A DNA stretch of 5,687 nt from Acidimicrobiia bacterium. GTDB lineage: Bacteria; Actinomycetota; Acidimicrobiia; Spongiisociales; JAENVV01. The first letter of the stretch is position 1, and every line of letters starts with the position of its first letter. A model generated the notes under the pieces. The model did not search any database. It had not been told where the DNA came from and saw only the letters and a list, made by a program, of their open reading frames with translations. The DNA lies in NCBI GenBank assembly GCA_020352575.1, contig CP070681.1, positions 1,231,143 through 1,236,829 of the forward strand, given 5' to 3'. Below are positions 5,029 to 5,687 of this stretch, piece after piece. The translations under genes were made by a program, and so were the position numbers.

Positions 5029-5687
5029 ATGACGCTCGACACGTCGGACGAACCGGTCGCCCGCACACCCCTCTCCCCCACCCGGATCGCCCGCGCGGCA
5101 GTCGCCCTTGCCAACGAGGAGGGGATCGGAGCCGTGACCATGCGCGGGGTCGCCCATCGGCTCGAGGTGGAGGCGATGTCGCTCTACCACCACGTGAAGA
5201 ACAAGGAGGCCCTGCTCGACGGGATGGTGGACGTCATCGTCTCCGAGATCACCGACGAGCTCGGGGACGTCGGGCCCGCCGCCGATTGGAAGGAACGCCT
5301 CCGCACCCGCATGCTCACCGCCCGTCGGGTCATGCTCCGCCATCCGTGGGCCCCCGCCGTGATCGAGACCCGCACCGTCATGAGTCCCCGGCTGCTCCTC
5401 TACTTCGAGGGAATCCTCGCAACCATGCGCGAGGGCGGGTTCTCCTACGACCTCGCGCACCACGCGCTGCACGCATTGGGAAGTCGGGCGCTGGGGTTCA
5501 ACCAGGAACTCTTCGCACCCGACGAGTCCGCACCCCCGAGTGATGAGGGTCTCCGCCTCGCCGACGTCGCCGACCAGATCCCGAACCTCGTCGGGATGCT
5601 CGCCGAGATCGCCCATGACGATCCCGACTCGACGCTCGGGTGGTGCGACGACCAGACAGAGTTCGAGTTCGGCCTCGACCTCCTCCT
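5029..5687 (+). CDS. TetR/AcrR-family transcriptional repressor (3' end beyond the window)
   Basis: Open from ATG 5029 to the window edge: 219 complete codons, no stop. Residues about 17-63 are the TetR_N helix-turn-helix: SPTRIARAAVALANEEGIGA, then VTMRGVAHRLEVEAMSLYHHVKNKEALL, where VEAMSLYHHVKNKEAL holds the recognition helix. Residues about 85 onward match the TetR_C_1 (PF02909-like) ligand-binding fold, with RLRTRMLTARRVMLRHPWAP (90-109), ETRTVMSPRLLLYFEGIL (113-130) and a closing FEFGLDLL. Family members usually end about 10 residues after that motif, so little is missing. It is divergent from the oxidoreductase, and the shared region carries palindromic repeats. It likely represses itself and the oxidoreductase-nei1 operon until a small hydrophobic or electrophilic ligand binds. 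The ligand is not predictable from the sequence. Confidence 0.9.
   Translation, partial: MTLDTSDEPVARTPLSPTRIARAAVALANEEGIGAVTMRGVAHRLEVEAMSLYHHVKNKEALLDGMVDVIVSEITDELGDVGPAADWKERLRTRMLTARRVMLRHPWAPAVIETRTVMSPRLLLYFEGILATMREGGFSYDLAHHALHALGSRALGFNQELFAPDESAPPSDEGLRLADVADQIPNLVGMLAEIAHDDPDSTLGWCDDQTEFEFGLDLL

Noticed and set aside
5002..5616. A minus-strand open frame (204 codons) opposite the TetR gene
   Set aside because: The plus strand carries a complete TetR helix-turn-helix and C-terminal domain here; the antisense product has only Gly/Asp/His-rich sequence.

Overview
The window is high-GC, densely coded bacterial chromosome with short intergenic gaps. Three of the six genes lack a Shine-Dalgarno sequence and instead carry a TANNNT box 6-8 nt before the start codon, the pattern of leaderless actinobacterial transcripts. 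One protein is close to the mycobacterial Nei1 type of DNA glycosylase. Together this points to an actinobacterium, possibly a non-mycobacterial lineage such as Acidimicrobiia, but the exact taxon cannot be fixed from this sequence. No tRNA, rRNA, CRISPR array, insertion sequence, phage gene or recognisable defence system is visible, and composition looks even throughout.

Layout. Positions 1-132 hold no gene but contain a perfect 12-bp inverted repeat that probably ends the transcript of the first gene. A minus-strand gene (133-1917) encodes a membrane cation:proton antiporter with a cytosolic TrkA-N/RCK-like domain. Divergent from it, across an 89-bp region with a short inverted repeat, is a plus-strand DUF2306-type membrane protein (2007-2648). 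A small 2TM-domain protein (GTG start, 2678-3115) follows, apparently from its own leaderless promoter. It converges with only 3 nt to spare on a minus-strand Nei1-type DNA glycosylase (3119-3919). Nei1 lies 34 nt downstream of a minus-strand NAD(P)H:quinone oxidoreductase-like enzyme (3954-4946), and the two look like one operon. Divergent from the oxidoreductase is a TetR-family repressor (5029 to the window end, lacking only its last residues).

How the genes may work together. The right half reads as a regulatory module: a TetR repressor and an oxidoreductase share an 82-bp divergent region with three copies of GTAAGG arranged as nested inverted repeats. These overlap the repressor's own -10 box, so autoregulation and control of the oxidoreductase-nei1 operon is the natural inference. 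That would put a redox/electrophile-handling enzyme and an oxidised-base repair enzyme under one ligand-responsive switch. The left half (antiporter, DUF2306, 2TM protein) is membrane and ion physiology without an obvious shared pathway.

No clearly undescribed system was found. The most useful leads are the TetR operator architecture with the oxidoreductase-nei1 operon, the leaderless promoter set, the antiporter's non-canonical Ile-Asp site, and the helical module fused to the 2TM domain.
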